A model generated the notes under the pieces. It was not told the origin of the DNA, made no database searches, and worked only from the letters and a program-made list of their open reading frames with translations. A DNA stretch of 64,000 nt from Paucibacter sp. B2R-40 (GTDB lineage Bacteria > Pseudomonadota > Gammaproteobacteria > Burkholderiales > Burkholderiaceae_C), in NCBI RefSeq assembly GCF_025717555.1, contig NZ_JAJIRP010000005.1, positions 372,001 through 436,000 of the forward strand. The letters are read 5' to 3'. Shown here piece by piece: positions 45,753-57,000 of this stretch (position 1 is the first letter of the stretch; each line of letters begins with the position of its first letter). The position numbers were made by a program, and so were the translations under genes.

Positions 45753-45840
45753 AGTCCCAGGGGTCTTGTTCTGAATCCGATCGGCATTATAGAGGCCGCC
45801 CCTATACTCATTCGAACCTATATTACGTTTGATCTAAGCC

Positions 45841-46695
45841 ATGAAATTTGCAGGTTCCGACCAATACGTTGCCACCGCTGACTTGATGCTGGCCGTCAAC
45901 GCCAGCGCCACCTTGCAGCGCCCCTTGCTGGTCAAGGGCGAACCCGGCACCGGCAAGACCATGCTGGCCGAGGAAGTGGCCGCCGCTTTGGGCATGCCGC
46001 TGCTGCAATGGCATATCAAGTCGACCACCAAGGCCCAGCAAGGCCTGTACGAGTACGACGCCGTCAGCCGCCTGCGGGACAGCCAGCTCTCCGGCATTGA
46101 AGGTGCCGAAAAGGTCAAGAACATCGAGAACTACATCGTCAAGGGCGTGCTCTGGCAGGCTTTCGAGGCCGATCAACCGGTGGCCTTGCTGATCGACGAG
46201 ATCGACAAAGCCGACATCGAATTCCCCAACGACTTGTTGCGCGAGATCGACCGGATGGAGTTCTATGTCTACGAGACCCGTCAACTGATCAAGGCCAAGC
46301 ATCGCCCGCTGGTTTTCATCACCTCCAACAATGAAAAAGAGTTGCCCGACGCGTTTTTGCGCCGCTGCTTCTTTCACTACATCAAGTTCCCCGACCCGGC
46401 GACCATGCAGGCCATCGTCGACGTGCATTTCCCAGGCCTGAAGAAAGAGCTGCTGGCGGCCGCGCTGAAGACCTTCTTCGACGTGCGCAACTTGCCGGGC
46501 CTGAAGAAGAAACCGTCCACTTCGGAGCTGCTCGACTGGCTCAAGCTGCTGGTGGCCGAGGACATCCCGACTTCAGCGCTGCAAAGCCAGGATGAGCGCG
46601 TCAGCATTCCGCCGTTGGTTGGCGCCCTGCTCAAGAACGAGCAAGACCTGACCCTGTTCGAAAAGCTCATACAGATGCAGCGCCATAACCGCTGA
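45841..46695 (+). CDS. MoxR-family AAA ATPase
   Basis: The 284-residue protein has Walker A GEPGTGKTMLAEE, Walker B VALLIDEIDKAD and sensor 1 VFITSNNEKELPDAFLRRC. MoxR proteins act as chaperones with a VWA-domain partner. The expected partner (CoxE-like VWA gene) is not adjacent; the only candidate in the window is at 57236-58417. Confidence 0.93.
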   Translation: MKFAGSDQYVATADLMLAVNASATLQRPLLVKGEPGTGKTMLAEEVAAALGMPLLQWHIKSTTKAQQGLYEYDAVSRLRDSQLSGIEGAEKVKNIENYIVKGVLWQAFEADQPVALLIDEIDKADIEFPNDLLREIDRMEFYVYETRQLIKAKHRPLVFITSNNEKELPDAFLRRCFFHYIKFPDPATMQAIVDVHFPGLKKELLAAALKTFFDVRNLPGLKKKPSTSELLDWLKLLVAEDIPTSALQSQDERVSIPPLVGALLKNEQDLTLFEKLIQMQRHNR

Positions 46696-46726
46696 CTTGA
46701 GCAGATCCAAAACCACAAGACAGACC

Positions 46727-46963
46727 ATGACCTCTCCCCTCAAAAATGCTGCCCTTGAAGGCTTGGCCGATGCCGGTGGTTTCGTACTGGGCGCCCTGGC
46801 TGGCTGGCAACTTGGCATTCTTTTTGGCTATGACTTCGTCAACACGCCCGGCTGGGGCTTGCCGCAAGTCACCGGCCTGCTCTTCATCGTGCTCGGCTGC
46901 GGGGCCGGGCGCCTGCTGTTTCGTCGCCTTTTGAAGCAATTTTTTCCATCGGATAAAGCATGA
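46727..46963 (+). CDS. small membrane protein of unknown function
   Basis: The 78-residue protein has two membrane helices (GGFVLGALAGWQLGILFGY and GLLFIVLGCGAGRLLF) and a basic C-terminus. It starts at 46727 (MTSPLKNAA) and its stop overlaps the next gene by ATGA. No family is recognised. Confidence 0.68.
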   Translation: MTSPLKNAALEGLADAGGFVLGALAGWQLGILFGYDFVNTPGWGLPQVTGLLFIVLGCGAGRLLFRRLLKQFFPSDKA

Positions 46964-48969
46964 GCAAGACTCGTAAATTTGATGTCGACGCACTCTGGCA
47001 AATCGAGCGCGTCGGCGCGCCCAGCCTGTCGCCCGATGGCGCACAAGCAGTGGCCAGCTTGTCGCAGTTCGATATGGCAGAGAACAAGAGTCGCTCCAGC
47101 CTGTATCTATTGTCCGCGCTGGGCGGAGAGCCGCGCCGCTTGACCAGTGCAGGCGACAAAGACGGCACACCGCAGTGGAGTCCCACGGGTGAGTTGATCG
47201 CCTTTTTGGCCAAGCGCGAGCAAGAAGGCGTCAAGGACGAAGAAGCGCAGCTTTATGTGATTGCGCCGGACGGTGGCGAAGCACGACGGCTCGGCCCCAT
47301 CGCCACTGGCGTGGAGGCCTTCAAGTGGTTCCCCGACGGCCGCCGCATCGCCTTCATCTCCTGGGTCTGGCCCGAGCTCAAGGGCTCAAAAGCGCAGGCC
47401 AAGGCGCACAAAGATTTCAAGGCGCGCAAGCAGACCGGCTATGTCACCAGCGAAGCGTTTTACCGCTACTGGGATCACAGCATTCCGATGGGGCGGGTCG
47501 CCCATCTGCATGTCATCGACGTCAAGAGCGGCAAGACCCAAGACCTGTTTGAAGGCAGTGACTTCGAACTCAGCCGCGCCGACGCGGGCAATGAATGCTT
47601 CGACATCTCGCCCGATGGCCGCCGCATCGTCTTTGCCTTCGATCCTGCGGCCGAGAAGAAAGTCGGCAACTGCTTTGCGCTGGCCGAGCTAACGCTTAAA
47701 TCAGGCGAATTCCGCACCCTCTTGCAAGACGCGGCCTGGGATTTTGGCGCACCGCGCTACAGCCACGGCGGCCGGCATCTGGCGTTTTTGGCCAGCAACC
47801 AGGGCCTCAAGCACACGATGCCGGCGCAACTGGCGGTGCTGGATACCCATGGCCAATGGGCGGTGGTGTCGGCCGACTGGGACCGCGAAGTCGCCGCACC
47901 CCTGGTCTGGGCCGAGGATGACTTATCGCTGCTGTTTTGCGCCGAGCAGGCCGGCCGGCGCCACCTCTGGCGCTTTGACCTGCCAGCCGCCTCGGCTGCG
48001 ATCGAATTCGAAGGCGGCCATGCAACAAGCTTCGCGGCCGCTGCGGGCGTGATCGTCATCAACCACGACAGCATTCACTTCCCGCCGCGCTTGTCGGTGC
48101 TGGATGAGGAGAAGAAGGCGCAGCGCATCGAGTCCTTCAACGCTGACTTGCTGGCAGCGCACAAATTCTCCAAGATCGAGGAAGTCTTCTACGCCGGCGC
48201 ACAGGGCGAGCAGGTGCAAATGTGGCTGGCCTACCCGCCCGGCTTCGACGCCAAGAAGAAATACCCGGTCATGCATCTGATCCACGGCGGCCCGCACACC
48301 GCCATGGGTGACAGCTGGCATTGGCGCTGGAACCATCAGCTCTTTGCCGCCGAGGGCTATGTCGTCGCCGCCGTCAACTACCATGGCTCATCCAGCTTCG
48401 GCCATGCTTTTCTGGACTCGATCACGCACCGCTGGGGCGAGCTGGAGTTGCAAGACATCGAGGCCGGCACCGATTGGATCTTGAAGAAGCCTTGGGCCGA
48501 CAAAGGCCGCATTTACGCCACCGGCGGCAGCTACGGCGGCTTCATGGTCGCATGGATGAACGGGCATGTGGAGCCTGGGCGTTACCAAGCCTATATCTGC
48601 CACGCCGGCTGCTTCGACTGGCAAGCCATGTATGCCGACGATTGCTACACCTGGCATGTCAAAGAACTGGGCGCCAACTACTGGGTCGACCCGGCAAAAG
48701 TCGCCGCCCAAAGCCCGGTCAATTTTGCCCAGCACATGCAAACGCCCACGCTGGTCATCCACGGCGCGCTCGACTACCGTGTGCCCGACGCCCAGGGTCT
48801 GGCCTACTACAACACGCTCAAATCGCGCGGCGTCGACGCGCGCCTGCTGTGGTTCCCGGACGAAAACCATTGGGTGCTCAAGCCGCAAAACAGCAAGCTC
48901 TGGTACGGTGAGTTTTTTGATTGGCTCAAGCGCCACGGCGGCAAAGGGACGCGCGGCCTAAAGAGCTGA
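46960..48969 (+). CDS. S9 family serine peptidase (acylaminoacyl-peptidase/DPP-like)
   Basis: The 669-residue protein has an N-terminal beta-propeller (repeats such as GTPQWSPTGELIAFLAKRE) and a C-terminal alpha/beta-hydrolase domain. The catalytic triad is visible: Ser in YATGGSYGGFMVAWM, Asp in HGALDYRVPDAQG, His in PDENHWVLKPQN. It cleaves oligopeptides, probably in the cytoplasm since no signal peptide is seen. It is coupled to the small membrane-protein gene upstream by a 4-bp overlap. Confidence 0.93.
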   Translation: MSKTRKFDVDALWQIERVGAPSLSPDGAQAVASLSQFDMAENKSRSSLYLLSALGGEPRRLTSAGDKDGTPQWSPTGELIAFLAKREQEGVKDEEAQLYVIAPDGGEARRLGPIATGVEAFKWFPDGRRIAFISWVWPELKGSKAQAKAHKDFKARKQTGYVTSEAFYRYWDHSIPMGRVAHLHVIDVKSGKTQDLFEGSDFELSRADAGNECFDISPDGRRIVFAFDPAAEKKVGNCFALAELTLKSGEFRTLLQDAAWDFGAPRYSHGGRHLAFLASNQGLKHTMPAQLAVLDTHGQWAVVSADWDREVAAPLVWAEDDLSLLFCAEQAGRRHLWRFDLPAASAAIEFEGGHATSFAAAAGVIVINHDSIHFPPRLSVLDEEKKAQRIESFNADLLAAHKFSKIEEVFYAGAQGEQVQMWLAYPPGFDAKKKYPVMHLIHGGPHTAMGDSWHWRWNHQLFAAEGYVVAAVNYHGSSSFGHAFLDSITHRWGELELQDIEAGTDWILKKPWADKGRIYATGGSYGGFMVAWMNGHVEPGRYQAYICHAGCFDWQAMYADDCYTWHVKELGANYWVDPAKVAAQSPVNFAQHMQTPTLVIHGALDYRVPDAQGLAYYNTLKSRGVDARLLWFPDENHWVLKPQNSKLWYGEFFDWLKRHGGKGTRGLKS

Positions 48970-48996
48970 GCCAAGCAAACCTGCTAAGCCCAAATC

Positions 48997-49031
48997 GCCC
49001 TGCCCGCTGAATGCGGCGCAGGGCTTTTTTT
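48997..49031 (+). terminator. intrinsic terminator after the S9 peptidase
   Basis: GCCCTGC pairs with GCAGGGC, with an inner CGC/GCG, followed by seven T. Confidence 0.88.
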
Positions 49032-49050
49032 CGTCAGCAGCCCCAAGCAA

Positions 49051-49094
49051 TTGGCCATTGAATGGCCGTTGATTGGCCACTGACTGGCCGCAGG
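49051..49094. repeat. four phased 11-bp direct repeats
   Basis: TTGGCCATTGA, ATGGCCGTTGA, TTGGCCACTGA and CTGGCCGCAGG follow each other without gaps. TGGCC recurs every 11 bp, one helical turn. Such arrays are typical binding sites for OmpR/PhoB-type response regulators. Confidence 0.78.
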
Positions 49095-49095
49095 C

Positions 49096-49101
49096 TTGAC
49101 A
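49096..49101 (+). promoter_or_regulatory. consensus -35 element (TTGACA)
   Basis: TTGACA lies one base after the repeats and 163 bp before the TpsB start. The -10 region at the proper distance (49119-49124, ACAGCG) is poor, suggesting an activator-dependent promoter. Confidence 0.45.
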
Positions 49102-49263
49102 CAAAAAGCGACCTGTTCACAGCGTACTTCATCACCACCAACAGCAGCTGCCATTGACACAATCAGGCAAGGACTCGAACTGCGCCTCGGCCGGCCTGCG
49201 TCCGTCGAATTCATCAGCACGGACCAGTCAGTCAAATCACCGCTCCTCTCCCTTAGGCCAAGA

Positions 49264-51030
49264 ATGTCTTCAAGCCCTCGCGTCGCATCTCTACTGTCCT
49301 CGCAAGGCGATGGCTTTAAACCGAACCTGCCAAAGCAGTTGCTGCTCTGGCTCTGTGCCTCGCCCCTGCTGGCCGTGCAAGCAATGGCGCAGACCCCGCC
49401 GGACGCCGGTAGCCTGCTGCAGCAACAGCGCCAAAGCTCGCCGCAACTGCTGCCACCCAGCAAGGACCAAACTCCGCGCCTGCGCCAGGCCGTGGAATCC
49501 ACCTTGACCGGCGGCCGCCAAGTGCAAGTGCAGCGCTTCGAGTTGGCGGGCAACCTTCTGCTCAATGACGCTAGCTTGCAAAGCGCGCTTGCAGACTACC
49601 GGGGCCGCAAGCTCGGCCTGGGCGAATTGCAACGCGCGGCGGCCGCAGTAAGCGAGGCCTACGCACAAGCCGGCTGGCTGGCCCGGGTGTATTTACCCCC
49701 GCAAGACATCACCGACGGCGTGATCAGCCTACAAATCGAAGAAGCCCGTTTCGGCGCGCTGCGCTTTCTTGACTCCGGCAACACTCGATTTAACCGAGAG
49801 CGCGCCCAAGCGATGGTCGCCGCTCAACAAGCGCCCAGCGCGGCGCTGAACCTCAACGCGCTGGACCGCACCTTGTTGTTGCTCAGCGACTTGCCCGGCG
49901 TCAGCAGCAGCGGCAGCCTGGTGGCCGGCAGCGCGGCCGGTGAAACCGATCTTTTGCTCAAACTGGAGGATGGCCCGCTGCTAATCGGCGATGTCGGAGG
50001 CGATAACGCCGGCAGCCGCTCCACCGGCGCCGCACGCTTGAATGCGGGACTAGGCTTGAATGGCTGGCTGGGGCGTGGCGATGCGCTGAGCGCCAATCTC
50101 AGCCACACCGAGGGCAGTGACTATGGGCGCTTCGCCGTATCCGCGCCTCTTGGCGTGCAGGGTTGGCGGGCTGGAGCCAATGCATCAAGCATGCGCTATC
50201 AACTGGTCGGCGCCGATTTCGCTGCCCTGCAGTCCAAGGGCCGGACCAGCACCCGGGCGCTGGACGCGAGCTTTCCGCTGCTGCGCAGCCGCGAGCGGAA
50301 TCTAACGGTGCAATTCAGCGTCGAGCACAAGGATTTTTACAACGAAGCCAATGGCAGCGTCAGCAGCGACTATCGCTCTCGCACGGTCTCGGCCGGCCTG
50401 AGCGGCAATCTATTTGACAGCCTGGGCGGCGGCGGCGCCAATGCCGCCGGCCTGCTACTCAACCAGGGCGAACTCAAGCTTGCCGGCTCGCCCAATGCCG
50501 CCGTCGATGCGGCCGGCCCCAAGACGCAGGGCAGCTTCACCAAGCTGCGCTACGCCTTCAGCCGCCAGCAAATGCTGAGCCGCAGCCTGTCAGCCTACCT
50601 CGGCCTGGCCGGTCAATACAGTGACCGCAACCTCGACTCCTCCGAGAAGTTCTATCTCGGAGGTGCCCAAGGCGTACGCGCTTACCCCAGCAGCGAGTCC
50701 GGCGGTGCGCGCGGGCGGATCGTCAATCTGGAGCTGCGCGCGAGTTTGCCCGGCATCGTGCCCGGTGATTTGCGCGGCGTGGCCTTCTACGACTGGGGCC
50801 GCGTCCAGGTCAATGTCGACAACAGCTTCGCCGGGGCGCCCAAGATCAATCAGGCGACGCTGCAAGGCGCGGGCCTCAGCATCGCCTGGACGGGGCCGCA
50901 AAACCTGGATCTACGGGCCACGCTGGCGCGGCGCAGCGGCGGCAACCCCTTGGCCAACCCGGCAGGTCTCGACCAAGACGGCACGCTCAAGCGCAGCCGC
51001 TTGTGGCTGCAAGCCAGCCTGCCCTTCTGA
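49264..51030 (+). CDS. TpsB outer-membrane transporter (ShlB/FhaC/HecB family)
   Basis: The 588-residue protein has a signal peptide (ending QAMAQ), POTRA domains (AGWLARVYLPPQDITDGVI, LQIEEARFG) and a 16-stranded-type barrel with the lid-lock-like motif YLGGAQGVRAYPSSE, ending in the terminal Phe of LWLQASLPF. It secretes the adhesin encoded 51 bp downstream. The start at 49264 gives a normal signal peptide; the frame is open for another 56 codons upstream but these include the promoter region. No good Shine-Dalgarno sequence is present. Confidence 0.92.
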   Translation: MSSSPRVASLLSSQGDGFKPNLPKQLLLWLCASPLLAVQAMAQTPPDAGSLLQQQRQSSPQLLPPSKDQTPRLRQAVESTLTGGRQVQVQRFELAGNLLLNDASLQSALADYRGRKLGLGELQRAAAAVSEAYAQAGWLARVYLPPQDITDGVISLQIEEARFGALRFLDSGNTRFNRERAQAMVAAQQAPSAALNLNALDRTLLLLSDLPGVSSSGSLVAGSAAGETDLLLKLEDGPLLIGDVGGDNAGSRSTGAARLNAGLGLNGWLGRGDALSANLSHTEGSDYGRFAVSAPLGVQGWRAGANASSMRYQLVGADFAALQSKGRTSTRALDASFPLLRSRERNLTVQFSVEHKDFYNEANGSVSSDYRSRTVSAGLSGNLFDSLGGGGANAAGLLLNQGELKLAGSPNAAVDAAGPKTQGSFTKLRYAFSRQQMLSRSLSAYLGLAGQYSDRNLDSSEKFYLGGAQGVRAYPSSESGGARGRIVNLELRASLPGIVPGDLRGVAFYDWGRVQVNVDNSFAGAPKINQATLQGAGLSIAWTGPQNLDLRATLARRSGGNPLANPAGLDQDGTLKRSRLWLQASLPF

Positions 51031-51081
51031 AGCAAGCCCGCTCGCCTTCCCCAAAAGATTTCTCGCCGAGACCACCTTCCC

Positions 51082-54000
51082 ATGAACGAGCACGCCAGCA
51101 TCAACCGCCTCTACCGACTGATTTGGAACGCAAGCACCGGCACCTGGGTCGCGGTCAGCGAACTCAGCCGCGCGCGGGGCAAGCGCAGCAATGCTGGCGC
51201 CAGCGGAATCAGCGCGCTCCTGGCCGCGCTCAAAGCCTTGCCGCTCTCGCTTGCGCTAGGCCTTGGGTGCGTGCAAGCTGCGCCGCCCGTCAACACCGTC
51301 CCGCAAGGTGGCCAAGTGGTGGCCGGCCAGGCCAGCATCTCGTCCGGTACTTCGGCCGGCGGCGCTCGCCTGGATGTCAATCAGAGCAGCCAACGCGCCG
51401 CCATCGACTGGCAAAGTTTCAATCTCGGCGCCAACGCACAAATTAACTTCAAGCAGCCTGATGCGGCCAGCGTGATCTTGAACCGCGTGCTGGACGCGCA
51501 GCCGAGCCAGATCTTTGGCCGCATCACGTCCAATGGTCAGGTCTTCTTGAGCAACCCGGCCGGCATCTATTTCAGCCCGACAGCCAGCGCCGATGTCGGC
51601 GCCCTGGTGGCCACCACACACAGCATCTCCACCGCCGACTTCATCGCCGGCAAAACCACCTTCGACCGCAATGGCTCGACGGCCAGCGTCATCAACGCTG
51701 GCTCCATAACCTCCAGTCTGGGCGGCTATGTCGCCCTGCTGGCGCCCGAGGTGCGCAATGAAGGCGTGATCCTGGCCCAAGCCGGTACGGTGGCGCTGGC
51801 CGCCGGCGAAATGATAGAGCTGCAATTCAACGGCACGCGCCTGAGCAAATTGCTGGTCAGCCCGGCCAGCGTGGCTGCCTTGGTGGACAACCGCCAGGCA
51901 GTGCTGGCACCCGATGGCCTGATCCTGCTAACGGCCCGAGGCGCGCAAGAGCTGAGTGGCGGCGTAATTCAACACAGCGGCAAGTTGCAGGCCAACTCGC
52001 TCAGCGACAAGGGCGGCCGCATCGTGCTGGAGGCCGACACCATCACGCTCGCCGCCGGCTCATCGCTGGACGCCAGCGGTGCAATCGGCGGCGGCCAGGT
52101 CCTGGTCGGCGGCGACTGGCAAGGCGCGGGCGCCATGCATCAGGCCAGCAATGTCACGATGGCGGCCGGCGCCAAGATCGACGCCTCGGCCGGCCAGGTC
52201 GGCGACGGCGGTACGGTGGTGCTGTGGAGCGATGTTCACAATCCACTCGGCGTGACCAGCGCGCATGGCGAGATCCTGGCTCAAGGCGGGTCGACCAGTG
52301 GAATTGGCGGCCAGGTCGAAACCTCGAGCCATAAGCTGGACGTGAACGGCATTCGCGTCAGCACCGCAGCACCGACGGGGCAGCCTGGGCAGACCGGGCG
52401 CTGGTTGCTTGACCCCTATGACTTCACCATTGCAGCCAGCGGCGGTGACATCAGCGGCGCCGACCTGGCCACGCTGCTGGTCAATAGCAACATCACGATA
52501 CAAACCGCGCTGTCACCCACCGCCTCGCCAACAAACCTGATCGGCAACAGCGGCACGGCAGGAGACATTTTGATCAAGGACGCGTTGTCCTGGAGTGCCA
52601 ACAAGCTCACCCTCAGCGCCTATAACAACATCACCGTCAGCGCCAACCTGAATGCCAGCGCCACGGCCAGCCTGGCGCTGGAGTTTGGCCTGGGCGCCGT
52701 CGCGACAGGCAATACCAGCAACTTCACCACCGCCGCCGGCGCGGCAGTGAACCTGCCGGCGGGCAGCAGCAACTTCACAACCCGTCAGGGCTCGAACGGC
52801 ACGCTCAAGAACTACACCGTCATCAACAGCGCCGGCGTGACCGGCAGCGTCACCAAGACCGATCTGCAAGGCATGCATGGCGACAGGACGCTGAACTATG
52901 CCTTGGGCGCCAATATTGACGCAACCGGTGTGGACTTCCTCCCGATCGGCACGAATATCGGACCTTATGCCGGCAGCTTCGATGGCCTGGGGCATCAAGT
53001 CAGCAATTTGACGATCAACCAAGCCGGCAAGAGCGACATTGGGCTCTTCAACAAATTGGCCGCAGGTGCAACGATCAAGAACGTCGGGCTGCTGGGCGGC
53101 AGCATCAGTGGCCTTAGCAATGTCGGCGCTCTGGTCGGCGACAACGCCGGCACCGTCAGCAACAGTTACGCCACCAGCCAGGTCACGGGCAGCGGCAGCT
53201 CTGCCGGCGGCCTGCTTGGCAAAGTCAGCGCTGGCACGGTCAGCAACAGCTTTGCCACCGGCCCGGTGACTGGCAGCGGCAGCGCGGTCGGCGGCTTGGT
53301 TGGCACCGTCACTGGCGGCACGGTCAGCGCCAGCTACGCCAGCGGCAATGTGTCGGGCGCCAGCGACGTCGGTGGCTTGGTGGGCTTGAACTCAGGCGGC
53401 AACGGTTTGACGCCTGCGAGCCAAAGGAGTCCAGGTACTGGAGTAGCCGGTGCTAATGGCAGCAATGCGCTGATCACCAATAGCTATGCCACGGGCTCAG
53501 CGACGGGAACGGGCAGCAATGTAGGTGGCCTAGTCGGCCGCAATCTCGGTGGCAACGGAGGGCGCGGTGGTGACGCAACCACAGTGGGAGCGATTGGTGG
53601 CAAGGGTGGAAACGGTGGCTCGGCAAGCATTTCTAACAGTTACGCCACCGGCGCGGCAACGGGATCCACGCTTGGCGGACTGGCTGGTGCTCGCAGCAGT
53701 GGAAGCAGCGGAACTATCGGCAGATACCTCTCTGGATCCACTGCCGGCGCAGGCGGCAGTGGCGGCACAGCCAGCACCAACGCCAGCTACTGGAACACCA
53801 GCACATCCGGCAACGCCACTTCTGCGGCCGGCACCGGCAAAAATACCGCGCAGATGCAGGCCATGGCCACGTTTTCGGGCTGGACGATATCCACATCGCC
53901 CGCGAGTTCGGACATGTCCCCTTGGTTCATTTACGAAGGCCAGACCGCGCCCTTGTTGCGCAGCTTTCTGACCCCGCTCAGTGTGACCGTGGGCAATGTC

Positions 54001-57000
54001 AGCAGAACCTATGACGGTCAGACCTATGGCGACGCGCCGGCCCTCAGCTATTCGCTCACACCGAATGCCAATCTCTTGGGCAGCCTGAGCTGGGTCAATG
54101 CAAAGAACGCCGGCAGCTACGCCGCCAGCGGCAGCTTGCACTCCAATCAGCAGGGCTATCTGATCAGCGTCGCCGGCGGCACGTTGACGGTGAATCCCGC
54201 CACATTGAACCTGCAAGGCACGCGCAGCTACGACGGGAGCACCGCTTTTGCAGGGGCGCAGCTGAGCGCCATCGGCGTCCACGGCGAGACCTTCTCGGTC
54301 AGCGGTGCGGGCCAGAGCGGCAATCTGAGCAGCAAGCAGGTGCAGACCAACCAAGCGCTGGCCAGCATTGACGGCCTGAGCCTGGGCAGCAGCAACAACG
54401 GTGGCTTGGCCGGCAACTACAACGCGCTCGGCACGGCGGGCAGCTCGGTCAGCATCACGCCGGCGAGCGTGACGGTCAGCGGCCTCACGGCCCATAACAA
54501 GACCTATGACGGCTCAACCACCGCCAGCTTGAACAGCGGTGCCGCAGCCTTCACGGGCATGATCGCTGCCGATCACCTCAATGTGGCCAGCGCCAGCGGC
54601 GCCTTTGTCGACAAGAACGCCGGCAGCGGCAAAACGGTCAATATCAGCGGCATCACCCTGGGTGGCGCCGATGCCGGCAACTACGCCTTGAGCAACACAT
54701 CGGCCAGCAGCACGGCCGATATCAGCAAGGCGCCACTCACCGTCACGGCGGACAGCAAGAGCCGAATTTATGGCGCAGCCAATCCGGCACTGACGACCGC
54801 GATCAGCGGCTTTGTAAATGGCGAGACGCTGGCGAATTCCGGCGTCACAGGTAGTGCCGGCGCAACGACTTCTGCAACAACTGCCACCGGCGTCGGCAAC
54901 GCCATCATCAGCGCCGGTATCGGCTCGCTGACCGCCAGCAATTACGTTTTCAACAGCTTCACCGATGGCACGCTGACCATCAACAAGGCGCATCTGAGTG
55001 TCACCGCCGATGACAAAAGCCGAACGTATGGCGCCGCCAACCCGTCACTGACGACAACAATCAGCGGCTTCGGCAATGGCGAGACATTGGCAACTTCTGG
55101 CGTGAGCGGCAATGCTGGCGCGACCACTTCCGCAACAACTGCTACCGCCGTTGGATCTGCCATCATCAATGCCAGCCCCGGCTCGCTGGCGGCCAGCAAT
55201 TACGATTTCACGACGCTCACGAACGGCACGCTGAGCATCGACAAAGCACATTTGACCGTCACGGCCGATGACAAAAGCCGGCTCTACGGCGCAGCCAATC
55301 CAGCGCTGACGACAACAATCAGCGGCTTCGTCAATGGCGAGACGCTGGCCAACTCAGGCATCAGTGGCAGCGCCAGCGCCAGCACGCCGGCTGGGGCCGC
55401 CACAAGCGCTGGCCTTAGCAACATCACACCGGCCATCGGCACACTCAGCGCCAGCAACTATGACTTCCCGCTGCTGGTCGATGGCCGGCTTGACATCAGC
55501 AAAGCACCCTTGCTGGTCACTGCCACGCCCTTCAGCAAGACCTACGACGGCCAAGCGTTTTTCGGCGGCAACGGCGCCGCCTACAGCGGCTTGGTCAATA
55601 GTGAAAGCGCAGCGGTATTGGCCGGCGCTTTGAGCTTTGCCGGCAGCAGCCAAGGGGCACGCAAGGTCGGCCGCTACGTCCTGACGCCCACAGGCCTGAG
55701 CAGCGCCAACTACACCATCAACTATGCCGACGCCGCACTGGAAATCACACGCGCCAGCATCAGCGCCGTTACCGGCATCAGCGCTGCGGACAAAATCTAT
55801 GATGGATCAACGGCAGCCTCGCTCAATAACGCAGGCGCAGCCTTCACCGGCATGATGGTGGGCGACCGCCTGACGGTGGCCAGCGCCAGCGGCAGTTTTG
55901 CCGACAAAAATGCCGGCATTGCAAAGTCGGTCAGCATCAGCGGCTTGAGCCTGGGCGGCGAGGATGCCGGCAATTACAGCTTGAGCAGCAATGTCGCCAG
56001 TGCTCAAGCCACTATCGAGCGCGCCGCCATTTCAGACGTCAGTGGCATCAGCGCCAATAGCAAAACCTATGACGGCACAAACGCGGCAACGCTGAATGCA
56101 AGCCAAGCGGTCTTCACGGGCAAGCTGGCCGGCGATGCCTTGAACGTCGCGGCGGCCAGCGCCAGCTTTGCCGACAAAGGCGCCGGCACCGGCAAGCCCG
56201 TCAGCATCAGCAACATCACCCTCGGCGGGGGCGATGCCGCCAACTATCGCCTATTGAATCCATCGGCCAGCAGCCAGGCCGACATTGCCAAGGCATTGAT
56301 CACTGCCATCACCGGCATCACTGCCAATAACAAGGTGGAAGACGGCTCAAGAGTCGCCAGCTTAAAACTCGACCAAGCCATTCTCACCGGGCGCATCGGC
56401 GCTGATCTCGTCAGCATCGCCCAGGCGCAAGGGAATTTCGATAACGCGCTGCCTGGCCTGCAAAAAACGGTCATGATCAGCGAACTGCAACTGGGCGGCG
56501 CTGACGCCGGCAACTACCAACTAGCGGCCGGCATTGCCAGCACCCAGGCGGACATCGGCAAAAAGGCCGCGCTCAGCGAACCGACGGTGTTGCCGCCCTA
56601 TCCCCCGCAGCCATCGGTGACACCGGCCACGCGGTCCCAGGCGCCAAGCACTGCCGGTTTGGTAGCGTCTTCGCCGCCTGCAGCGGCAGCCCCAGCCGCG
56701 CTCGCCGGCCCAAACGCAGTGACACCAAGCAATGGCGGCAACAGCAACAGCAACAGCAGCAGCAATGGCAATGGCAATGGCAATGGCGGACGCAGCAATG
56801 CCGGCGTCACGGCGGTTTTGACGCGTCTTCCTTCGGCCGAACAGCCCGGCATTGCCAGCATCTTGATCCCACTCAGCAGCGCCGCCGCCGGGGAAGGATT
56901 CAAGTTCAGCTTGCCACAGGAATTGGTCGCGGCCATGGGCAGCAGCGGCGCCGCAGCAAGTGTCAGCAGCTTGAATGGTGAAGCCCTTCCGAGCTGGCTG

